DNA of 64,000 bases from Lithobates sylvaticus. Lineage: Eukaryota; Chordata; Amphibia; Anura; Ranidae. The stretch is from the NCBI GenBank assembly GCA_028564925.1, contig CM053026.1:594638661-594702660 (forward strand), in the 5' to 3' direction. Of the stretch, positions 45,638 through 54,123 are shown piece after piece; positions within the stretch are counted from its first letter, which is position 1; the number at the start of each line of letters is the position of its first letter. Below the pieces are notes generated by a model, which did not search any database, had not been told where the DNA came from, and was given only the letters and a program-made list of their open reading frames with translations. The translations under genes and the position numbers were made by a program.

Positions 45638-48600
45638 TCAGGTGCTGGTGGTGATCCAAGACTGATTCATTTTGATGAAGGTCAGTCGATCAACCGAGGC
45701 GGTGGACAGGCGCACCCTATGATCGGTGACAAATCCTCCAGCAGCACTGAATGTGCGTTCGGAAAGAACGCTGGAGGCAGGACAGGCCAGTAGCTCAATT
45801 GCATACTGTGCAAGCTCTGGCCAGTGATCCATCCTCAGGACCCAGTAAGCCAGAGGATTTTCGGTGGGAAAGGTGTCCAAGTCTGACCTTGCCCCAAGGT
45901 ATTCCTGCACCATGTATATCAGACGCTGGCGATGGTTGCTGGAACCGATCATACCTTGGGGCTGCGGACTAAAAAATTGTCTGAACGCATCGGTCAGACG
46001 TCCACCTTCCCCACCGCTCCTTCTGCTACTGACCGAAGCCTCAGCAACTCGTCGCCCAGGACCAGGAGTTTGTAACCTCCCAGTTTCTGGGAACGCGTTG
46101 CACAGACCTTTCTGCAAGGCCTCCCTGAGATGTCTCATCCTCTGCTCCCTCTGCGACGGCAAGATAAGGTCCGCAACCTTACCCTTGTACCGCGGATCAA
46201 GGAGAGTGGCCAGCCAGTAATGGTCCCTCTCCTTGATCCGAAGAACACGAGGATCCTTCCGCAGGCTTTGCAGGATCAGGGAGGCCATGCAGCGTAGGTT
46301 AGCTGAGGCATTCGGTCCGGAGTCTTCTGGGTCACTGAGGATGACATGATCGCCAGCCACCTCCTCCCAGCCACGTACAAGTCCACTGGTTTGTTGGGAC
46401 TGTACATCATCCCTAAAAGACTGCTGCTGCTGATGCTGAGTGCCAGGCTCCACCTCCATGCTCACACAATCCTCCTCCTCCTCCTCCTCCTCCTCCTCAT
46501 CCTCTTCCTGTGTGATGGGTGGGACAGAAGGAACACTGTCCGGATAAAGGGGGCCTTGAGAGGCAAGGAAGTCCTCCTCTTCCTGCCTCTGTTCTGCCTC
46601 AAGTGCCCTGTCCATTATCCCACGCAGCGTATGCTCCAACAGGTGGACAAGAGGGACAGTGTCACTGATGCATGCACTGTCACTGCTCACCATCCTCGTG
46701 GCCTCCTCAAATGGTGAGAGGACAGTGCATGCATCCCTGATCATGTTCCACTGACGTGGGGAAAAAAAACCAAGCTCCCCTGACCCTGTCCTGGTGCCGT
46801 AGTCGCAAAGGTACTCATTGATGGCCCTCTGCTGCGTGTGCAGTCGCTGCAGCATGGCCAACGTTGAGTTCCACCTGGTGGGCATGTCACATATTAGGCG
46901 GTTCTTGGGCAGGTTCAGCTCCTTTTGCAGCTCAGTCAGCCGAGCACTGGCATTATAAGATCGGCGGAAATGCACACAGACTTTCCTGGCCTGCCTCAGG
47001 ACATCCTGTAAGCCTGGGAACCTGCCCAAGAACCGCTGCACCACCAGGTTGAGGACGTGAGCCATGCAGGGCACATGGGTGAGCTGCCCCTGTCGCAGGG
47101 CGGAGAGGAGGTTGGTGCCATTGTCAGAAACGACCATTCCTGGCTTAAGCTGACGTGGCGTCAACCACCTCTCGGCCTGCCCCTGCAGAGCTGCCAGAAC
47201 CTCTGGCCCAGTGTGGCTCCTGTCCCCCAAACACACCAGCGCAAGCACGGCATGGCATCTTTTTGCCTGCGTACTTGCGTAGCCCCTTGTACGCCTACGG
47301 AGCACCGCTGGTTCCAAGGACAGAGCACTGGAGGAAGAAGAAGAGGAGGGGGTGGAGGAGAGAGGTGTGTCACAACCAGTAGCAGTAGTAGCGTTTTGGA
47401 GGCGTGGTGGCGGAACAACCTCCAACACTACTGCACCTTGTCCTGCATCCCTCCCAGCTGCCAATAGAGTGACCCAATGGGCCGTGAAAGAAAGGTACCG
47501 TCCCTGTCCATGCCTGCTGGACCATGAGTCAGCGGTAATATGCACCTTACCGCTGACCGCCCTGTCCAGCGAGGCATGGACATTGCCTTCCACATGCCGG
47601 TAGAGAGACGGAATCGCCTTCCGTGAGAAAAAGTGGCGTTTGGGAACCTGCCACTGAGGAACCGCACATTGAACAAACTCACGGAAGGGGGCCGAGTCTA
47701 CCAACTGAAAAGGCAGCAGTTGAAGTGCTAGCAATTTAGCCAAGCTAGCATTCAACCGCTGGGCATGTGGATGGCTGGGAGTGTACTTCTTTCTACGGTC
47801 CAGCAGCTGGGGCAGGGAAATTTGCCTGCTGCAATCGGACGTCGGTGTACTGCAAGTACTTGGTTGTGACACACCTAATTCTACACCTTCAGTCCTCTCA
47901 GAGCAGCTTTCAGAGAGGACTGAAGGTGTAGTGGGGATGGAGATCCCAGCTGATGAGGAGCAAGGAGAGGTCCGCTTAGTTCTTTGGTGTGGGTCTTTTA
48001 TGTGTGCCTGCCAACGAGCTGCATGGCAGGTCGACATATGTCTGGTCATGCTTGTGGTGCCCAAGCGGCTGATGTTTTGGCCACGCAAGATTCGCTTGAG
48101 ACAAATATTGCAAATAGCAGTGGTGCGATCTGATGCACTCGTCTCAAAAAAGGCCCACACCAAAGAACTTTTCTGATAACGTGCAGAGGCAGCGCCCTGC
48201 ACAGGCGGAGCTCTGCGGTGTTGTACAGTTGCTGTGCTGGCCTCTACCTGGCCTCCAGGGGGCATCCTGCCTCGTTGGACATGTGACGCCGCATCCTCCT
48301 CCTCCTCGTCCTCCTCCTCATCCTCTCTCCCTTCAGGCACCCACGTGGAGTCAGTGACCTCATCATCCCCTCCCTCTTCACCACTAGAGCAAACCTGGCA
48401 GTAAGCTGCAGCTGGTGGAACAGTACTGCCAGATTCCTCAAGCTGGGTATCATCATCCGAGCCTTCGAATCGTTGGGCATCCTCCTGGAGCATGTACCCA
48501 ACACTGTGCTCAAAGAGTTCGGGGGACTCCTCAGGAGGACATGGTGGGTCTAGGGAAGGGGTGGCTGATGATGCCATTGAGTACGCGTTGGCAGCTGCTC

Positions 48601-48859
48601 TGCCAGTACCCTGAGCCTGGGTGAGAGAGGATGAGGAGGATGAGGAGGGCTTGGTCATCCATTCTACCAAGCCTTCAGCATGATGCGGCTCCACATGTCC
48701 AGCTGCCGAAAACAAAGACGCGCGTGTCCCATGGCCACGTGCTGATGACGATGCACGACCACGTCCACGGCCACGGCCACGTCCACTAGAAACAGAGCCT
48801 GCCTGCCCTGTGTTCTTGGCTCTGCACGCTCTGCCTCCCCTTGGCGGTCTTCCAGCCAT
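45638..48859 (-). CDS. hAT-B transposase, BED zinc finger and hAT catalytic domain
   Basis: 1073 codons, ATG start and TGA stop, no interruption. Residues 1-60 are Arg/Gly-rich, 60-230 Ser-rich and acidic. A BED zinc finger spans about 230-290 (C250, C253, H274, H279). The hAT catalytic core follows: TADSWSS (D444), a variable Ser-rich stretch near 500, LKPGMVVSDNGTN (D579), CMAHVLNLVVQRFL and TRWNSTL (W663). An insertion with a Glu tract lies near 785-797. YWLATLLDPRYK (about 881-892) and the dimerisation region with CPASSVLSERTFSAAGG (E1034) end the protein. These acids match the D-D-E expected of hAT enzymes, so catalysis is plausible. The protein would bind element ends and cut and paste them, making 8-bp duplications. 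A 3' splice-site-like sequence ends 26 nt before the ATG, so an upstream non-coding exon is likely. Length exceeds many hAT transposases because of low-complexity insertions. Confidence 0.93.
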   Translation of the reverse strand: MAGRPPRGGRACRAKNTGQAGSVSSGRGRGRGRGRASSSARGHGTRASLFSAAGHVEPHHAEGLVEWMTKPSSSSSSSLTQAQGTGRAAANAYSMASSATPSLDPPCPPEESPELFEHSVGYMLQEDAQRFEGSDDDTQLEESGSTVPPAAAYCQVCSSGEEGGDDEVTDSTWVPEGREDEEEDEEEEDAASHVQRGRMPPGGQVEASTATVQHRRAPPVQGAASARYQKSSLVWAFFETSASDRTTAICNICLKRILRGQNISRLGTTSMTRHMSTCHAARWQAHIKDPHQRTKRTSPCSSSAGISIPTTPSVLSESCSERTEGVELGVSQPSTCSTPTSDCSRQISLPQLLDRRKKYTPSHPHAQRLNASLAKLLALQLLPFQLVDSAPFREFVQCAVPQWQVPKRHFFSRKAIPSLYRHVEGNVHASLDRAVSGKVHITADSWSSRHGQGRYLSFTAHWVTLLAAGRDAGQGAVVLEVVPPPRLQNATTATGCDTPLSSTPSSSSSSSALSLEPAVLRRRTRGYASTQAKRCHAVLALVCLGDRSHTGPEVLAALQGQAERWLTPRQLKPGMVVSDNGTNLLSALRQGQLTHVPCMAHVLNLVVQRFLGRFPGLQDVLRQARKVCVHFRRSYNASARLTELQKELNLPKNRLICDMPTRWNSTLAMLQRLHTQQRAINEYLCDYGTRTGSGELGFFSPRQWNMIRDACTVLSPFEEATRMVSSDSACISDTVPLVHLLEHTLRGIMDRALEAEQRQEEEDFLASQGPLYPDSVPSVPPITQEEDEEEEEEEEEDCVSMEVEPGTQHQQQQSFRDDVQSQQTSGLVRGWEEVAGDHVILSDPEDSGPNASANLRCMASLILQSLRKDPRVLRIKERDHYWLATLLDPRYKGKVADLILPSQREQRMRHLREALQKGLCNAFPETGRLQTPGPGRRVAEASVSSRRSGGEGGRLTDAFRQFFSPQPQGMIGSSNHRQRLIYMVQEYLGARSDLDTFPTENPLAYWVLRMDHWPELAQYAIELLACPASSVLSERTFSAAGGFVTDHRVRLSTASVDRLTFIKMNQSWITTST

Positions 48860-48870
48860 TGTAGTCGGTA

Positions 48871-51800
48871 GTCCTGTGGGTGCTGCTGAGAAGAAAATAT
48901 AGGAGCTCTGTGTGATGCCACTAACACACTAGAAGTCCTATGGGTGCTTCTGCAAAGAAAATAGAGGAGCTCTGTGTGATGCCACTAACACACTAGAAGT
49001 CCTGTGGGTGCTGCTGAGAAGACAATATAGGAGCTCTGTGTGATGCCACTAACACACTAGAAGTCCTATGGGTGCTTCTGCAAAGAAAATAGAGGAGCTC
49101 TGTGTGATGCCACTAACAGACTAGAAGTCCTGTGGGTGCTGCTGAGAAGACAATATAGGAGCTCTGTGTGATGCCACTAACACACTAGAAGTCCTATGGG
49201 TGCTTCTGCAAAGAAAATAGAGGAGCTCTGTGTGATGCCACTAACACACTAGAAGTCCTGTGGGTGCTGCTGAGAAGAAAATATAGGAGCTCTGTGTGAT
49301 GCCACTAACACACTAGAAGTCCTATGGGTGCTTCTGCAAAGAAAATAGAGGAGCTCTGTGTGATGCCACTAACACACTAGAAGTCCTGTGGGTGCTGCTG
49401 AGAAGAAAATATAGGAGCTCTGTGTGATGCCACTAACACACTAGAAGTCCTATGGGTGCTTCTGCAAAGAAAATAGAGGATCTCTGTGTGATGGGACTAA
49501 CACACTTCAAGTCCTATAGGTGCTTCTGGGAACAAAATATAGGTCTGTGTGATGGGACTAACACACTTCAAGTCCTATAGGTGCTTCTGGGAAGAAAATA
49601 TAGGATCTCTGTATGATGGGACTAACACACTTCAAGTCCTATAGGTGCTTCTGGGAACAAAATATAGGTCTGTGTGATGGGACTAACACACTTCAAGTCC
49701 TATAGGTGCTTCTGGGAACAAAATATAGGATCTCTGTGTGATGGGACTAACACACTTCAAGTCCTATGGGTGCTTCTGGGAAGAAAATATAGGTCTGTGT
49801 GATGGGACTAACACACTTCAAGTCCTATAGGTGCTTCTGGGAACAAAATATAGGATCTCTGTGTGATGGGACTAACACACTTCAAGTCCTATAGGTGCTT
49901 CTGGGAAGAAAATGTAGGTCTGTGTGATGGGACTAACACACGTCAAGTCCTATAGGTGCTTCTGGGAACAAAATATATGATCTCTGTGTGATGGGACTAA
50001 CACACTTCAAGTCCTATAGGTGCTTCTGGGAACAAAATATAGGATCTCTGTGTGATGGGACTAACACACTTCAAGTCCTATAGGTGCTTCTGGGAACAAA
50101 ATATAGGATCTCTGTGTGATGGGACTAACACACTTCAAGTCCTATGGGTGCTTCTGGGAAGAAAATATAGGTCTCTGTGATGGGACTAACACACTTCAAG
50201 TCCTATAGGTGCTTCTGGGAACAAAATATATGATCTCTGTGTGATGGGACTAACACACTTCAAGTCCTATGGGTGCTTCTGGGAAGAAAATATAGGTCTG
50301 TGTGATGGGACTAACACACTTCAAGTCCTATAGGTGCTTCTGGGAACAAAATATATGATCTCTGTGTGATGGGACTAACACACTTCAAGTCCTATGGGTG
50401 CTTCTGGGAAGAAAATATAGGTCTGTGTGATGGGACTAACACACTTCAAGTCCTATAGGTGCTTCTGGGAACAAAATATATGATCTCTGTGTGATGGGAC
50501 TAACACACTTCAAGTCCTATAGGTGCTTCTGGAAGAAAATGTAGGTCTGTGTGATGGGACTAACACACTTCAAGTCCTATGGGTGCTTCTGGGAAGAAAA
50601 TATAGGTCTGTGTGATGGGACTAACACACTTCAAGTCCTATAGGTGCTTCTGGGAACAAAATATATGATCTCTGTGTGATGGGACTAACACACTTCAAGT
50701 CCTATAGGTGCTTCTGGGAAGAAAATGTAGGTCTGTGTGATGGGACTAACACACTTCAAGTCCTATAGGTGCTTCTGGGAACAAAATATATGATCTCTGT
50801 GTGATGGGACTAACACACTTCAAGTCCTATGGGTGCTTCTGGGAAGAAAATATAGGTCTCTGTGATGGGACTAACACACTTCAAGTCCTATAGGTGCTTC
50901 TGGGAACAAAATATATGATCTCTGTGTGATGGGACTAACACACTTCAAGTCCTATAGGTGCTTCTGGGAAGAAAATGTAGGTCTGTGTGATGGGACTAAC
51001 ACACTTCAAGTCCTATAGGTGCTTCTGGGAACAAAATATATGATCTCTGTGTGATGGGACTAACACACTTCAAGTCCTATAGGTGCTTCTGGGAAGAAAA
51101 TATAGGTCTGTGTGATGGGACTAACACACTTCAAGTCCTATAGGTGCCTCTGGGAACAAAATATATGATCTCTGTGTGATGGGACTAACACACTTCAAGT
51201 CCTATAGGTGCTTCTGGGAAGAAAATGTAGGTCTGTGTGATGGGACTAACACACTTCAAGTCCTATAGGTGCTTCTGGGAACAAAATATATGATCTCTGT
51301 GTGATGGGACTAACACACTTCAAGTCCTATAGGTGCTTCTGGGAAGAAAATATAGGTCTGTGTGATGGGACTAACACACTTCAAGTCCTATAGGTGCTTC
51401 TGGGAACAAAATATATGATCTCTGTGTGATGGGACTAACACACTTCAAGTCCTATAGGTGCTTCTGGGAAGAAAATGTTAGTCTGTGTGATGGGACTAAC
51501 ACACTTCAAGTCCTATAGGTGCTTCTGGGAACAAAATATATGATCTCTGTGTGATGGGACTAACACACTTCAAGTCCTATAGGTGCTTCTGGGAAGAAAA
51601 TATAGGTCTGTGTGATGGGACTAACACACTTCAAGTCCTATAGGTGCCTCTGGGAACAAAATATATGATCTCTGTGTGATGGGACTAACACACTTCAAGT
51701 CCTATAGGTGCTTCTGGGAAGAAAATGTAGGTCTGTGTGATGGGACTAACACACTTCAAGTCCTATAGGTGCTTCTGGGAACAAAATATATGATCTCTGT

Positions 51801-52797
51801 GTGATGGGACTAACACACTTCAAGTCCTATAGGTGCTTCTGGGAAGAAAATATAGGTCTGTGTGATGGGACTAACACACTTCAAGTCCTATAGGTGCCTC
51901 TGGGAACAAAATATATGATCTCTGTGTGATGGGACTAACACACTTCAAGTCCTATAGGTGCTTCTGGGAAGAAAATGTAGATCTGTGTGATGGGACTAAC
52001 ACACTTCAAGTCCTATAGGTGCTTCTGGGAACAAAATATATGATCTCTGTGTGATGGGACTAACACACTTCAAGTCCTATAGGTGCTTCTGGGAAGAAAA
52101 TGTAGGTCTGTGTGATGGGACTAACACACTTCAAGTCCTATAGGTGCTTCTGGGAACAAAATATATGATCTCTGTGTGATGGGACTAACACACTTCAAGT
52201 CCTATAGGTGCTTCTGGGAAGAAAATGTAGGTCTGTGTGATGGGACTAACACACTTCAAGTCCTATAGGTGCTTCTGGGAACAAAATATATGATCTCTGT
52301 GTGATGGGACTAACACACTTCAAGTCCTATAGGTGCTTCTGGGAAGAAAATATAGGAGCTCTGCCTGCCTGCCTGCCACGAACACACTACAAGTCCTATA
52401 GGTGCTTCTGGGAACAAAATATAGGAGCTCTGCCTGCCTGCCACGAACACACTACAAGTCCTATAGGTGCTTCTGGGAACAAAATATAGGAGCTCTGCCT
52501 GCCTGCCACGAACACACTACAAGTCCTATAGGTGCTTCTGGGAACAAAATATAGGAGCTCTGCCTGCCTGCCACGAACACACTACAAGTCCTATAGGTGC
52601 TTCTGGGAACAAAATATAGGAGCTCTGCCTGCCTGCCACGAACACACTACAAGTCCTATAGGTGCTTCTGGGAACAAAATATAGGAGCTCTGCCTGCCTG
52701 CCACGAACACACTACAAGTCCTATAGGTGCTTCTGGGAACAAAATACAGGAGCTCGGTTTGCTGCCAGTGCCTGCCTGCCACGAACACACTACAAGC
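48871..52797. repeat. 3.9 kb tandem array of 61-65 bp units upstream of the hAT-B transposase
   Basis: Roughly 60 units in three zones. 48871-49480: 64-bp units of two kinds alternating (GGGTGCTTCTGCAAAGAAAATAG and GGGTGCTGCTGAGAAG). 49480-52340: 125-bp dimers of 64 + 61 bp with GATGGGACTAACACACTTC. 52340-52797: 65-bp units with GAGCTCTGCCTGCCTGCC. On the transposase strand every unit ends its A/T part in TTTTCTTCCCAG, TTTTGTTCCCAG, TTTTCTTTGCAG or TTTTCTTCTCAG, all resembling 3' splice sites. The array starts 12 bp before the ATG. Confidence 0.95.
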
Positions 52798-52944
52798 CCC
52801 TCTTTCTAAATCAATCTTTCTAAATGAATCTATCTAACTCAATCTCTCTAAGTAAATCTCTCTAACTAACTAAATCCAGCAGAGTGACACAGAACGATCC
52901 TGCTCTATCTACGCCGGAACAGCATGTGACCGGCGCAGACGGCG

Positions 52945-53060
52945 TGGCGGCCTTTTATAAGAGGGGGCGTGTACTAAAGCCCCTGAGCTGTAATTGGCTA
53001 CAGGCGTCCTGCCTGTAGCCAATTATGGCTCTTCGAGTTTCCGGCGCTGTGATTGGCCAA
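52945..53060 (-). promoter_or_regulatory. Promoter-like block of hAT-B: TATA and two CCAAT boxes
   Basis: On the minus strand a TATAAAAG box lies at 52952-52959, with CCAAT boxes upstream at 52993-52997 and 53052-53056. Their spacing (about 35 and 95 nt before the TATA box) suits an RNA polymerase II promoter starting near 52925 and reading through the tandem array to the transposase. Both CCAAT boxes lie in hairpin stems. Predicted from sequence only. Confidence 0.55.
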
Positions 53061-53254
53061 GCATGCGGGGTCACAGTGCATGCTTGGCCAATCATCAGCC
53101 AGCAATGCACTGCGCCGGCCGTGCCGGCCGCAATGCAATGCGGGGCCGCTCGCATCACACGAACGTGATGCGAGCGGCCAAAATAGTTCTGGGCTCGCCG
53201 AGCGAGCGAACACCCGGTGCTCGATGCGAACATGGGTTCGCATCGAGCACCGGG
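52991..53254. repeat. Four consecutive perfect hairpins at the hAT-B right end
   Basis: Stem pairs without mismatch: 52991-53005 with 53011-53025 (15 bp, 5-nt loop); 53050-53066 with 53078-53094 (17 bp, 11-nt loop); 53144-53158 with 53165-53179 (15 bp, 6-nt loop); 53213-53230 with 53237-53254 (18 bp, 6-nt loop). The last ends 10 bp before the element terminus. Confidence 0.95.
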
Positions 53255-53544
53255 CCCATCCCTACTCATGGCACTGTTACTGTGACTGCACTGCACCCCA
53301 GCCAGGGTACAATTGATTAAGGAATCTCTTCAAGAATTATGTCTGCCTCTTTCTTTTGCAAAATAAACTCCCTCCCTATTCTAGCTATCTAGATCGCTCG
53401 CTGAGCTAACTAATTAGAATAAAATTCCAGGAATGTGGACTGACTTTAGCACACTAACTCCTAAAATCTTCTATCTATCTGTTCTGCAGCACAGGACCCT
53501 GCCTATCAGTGTGTGTCTAACAGAATGACGCTGTGTGCTGTGTG

Positions 53545-53660
53545 TGGGCTATATATAGAGGCTGGGTCACATGCTGCACTGGCCAATCACAGCCATGCCA
53601 TTAGTAGGCATGGCTGTGATGGCTTCTAGGGCACACAAGTAAAACGATCATCCATTGGCT
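53545..53660 (-). promoter_or_regulatory. Promoter-like block of hAT-A: TATA and CCAAT
   Basis: TATATATAG on the minus strand at 53549-53558, a reversed CCAAT at 53583-53587 and a minus-strand CCAAT at 53654-53658. The order and distance from the terminus parallel hAT-B. hAT-B is inserted between this block and the hAT-A transposase. Confidence 0.45.
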
Positions 53661-53749
53661 GGCCTAAAGCTGTGAAAAAGGCGCCAATACAGCGCCGAAC
53701 ACCGGACCCGAACCCGAACTTACAGCCAATAGTTCGGGTTCGGGTCCGG
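53586..53749. repeat. Two perfect hairpins at the hAT-A right end
   Basis: 53586-53599 pairs with 53607-53620 (14 bp, 7-nt loop) and 53702-53720 pairs with 53731-53749 (19 bp, 10-nt loop), both without mismatch. Smaller palindromes follow at 53744-53758 and 53778-53799. The second hairpin is made of CCCGAAC/GTTCGGG words. Confidence 0.93.
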
Positions 53750-53812
53750 GTCCCGGACACCCAAAAGTCCGGTACGGACCCGAACTTTACAGTTCGGGTT
53801 CGCTCAACCCTA

Positions 53813-53847
53813 AATGTGAGGGGTGTGCTCACTTTTGAGATACTGTA
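53813..53847 (+). mobile_element. Tc1-family right terminal repeat, outer piece
   Basis: After the duplicated AATGTGAG, GGGTGTGCTCACTTTTGAGA and TACTG complete the Tc1 terminus begun at 38612-38725; TA follows at 53846-53847. Confidence 0.85.
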
Positions 53848-54123
53848 TATATATACTGTATACCTGTATGTATATATACACATGCATGTATGTTTGAACT
53901 TAGTGGTGCACACCATAATGCAACTGGCTGCGCACACCTATGTTCACCACTTTTAGAATGCACACGAGACTTTATGCCAGCCTTTTGCATATGGTTGTCT
54001 ATATTTGTAATTTAAGCCTTATCATGTATTTCTAGACCACAAAATCATGTTTGACAAAAAAGTTTTGATTAAAAAATATCCCATATATACCCCATATATT
54101 CCTTTTGTAACAACACGCCTCAT
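53848..54123. other. No gene seen
   Basis: TATA-rich microsatellite-like start, otherwise unremarkable. Confidence 0.4.

Larger units (their letters stand above)
43515..53264 (-). mobile_element. hAT-B: 9.75 kb BED-finger hAT transposon, apparently intact
   Basis: Ends are TAGGGATGAGCC (left) and, inverted, TAGGGATGGGCC (right). The 8-bp target CTCATGGC is duplicated perfectly at 43507-43514 and 53265-53272, inside hAT-A. It carries an uninterrupted 1073-codon transposase frame, a long tandem array between promoter-like block and ORF, and a second array behind the ORF. Almost half the length is tandem DNA. The perfect duplication, the open frame and its position inside hAT-A make it the youngest element of the nest. 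Confidence 0.93.
38726..53812 (-). mobile_element. hAT-A: BED-finger hAT transposon, split by hAT-B
   Basis: Ends are TAGAGTTGAGCGG (left) and, inverted, TAGGGTTGAGCGAA (right). The 8-bp target AATGTGAG is duplicated perfectly at 38718-38725 and 53813-53820. Subtracting the hAT-B insertion leaves about 5.3 kb. In sense (minus) order: right terminus with repeated TTCGGGTT words, two perfect hairpins, CCAAT/TATA-like block, then (beyond hAT-B) a 108-bp tandem array, transposase, a short L1-derived insert and the left terminus. The transposase is deleted internally and interrupted, so hAT-A could move only if served from elsewhere. The target was the terminus of a Tc1 copy. Confidence 0.9.

Noticed and set aside
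45751-48624. Plus-strand frames opposite the hAT-B transposase
   Set aside because: Antisense shadows of the long G/C-rich ORF.
48871-52797. CRISPR-like regular array
   Set aside because: Units are directly adjacent and homogeneous over their whole length, with no variable spacers, and lie in a eukaryotic transposon.
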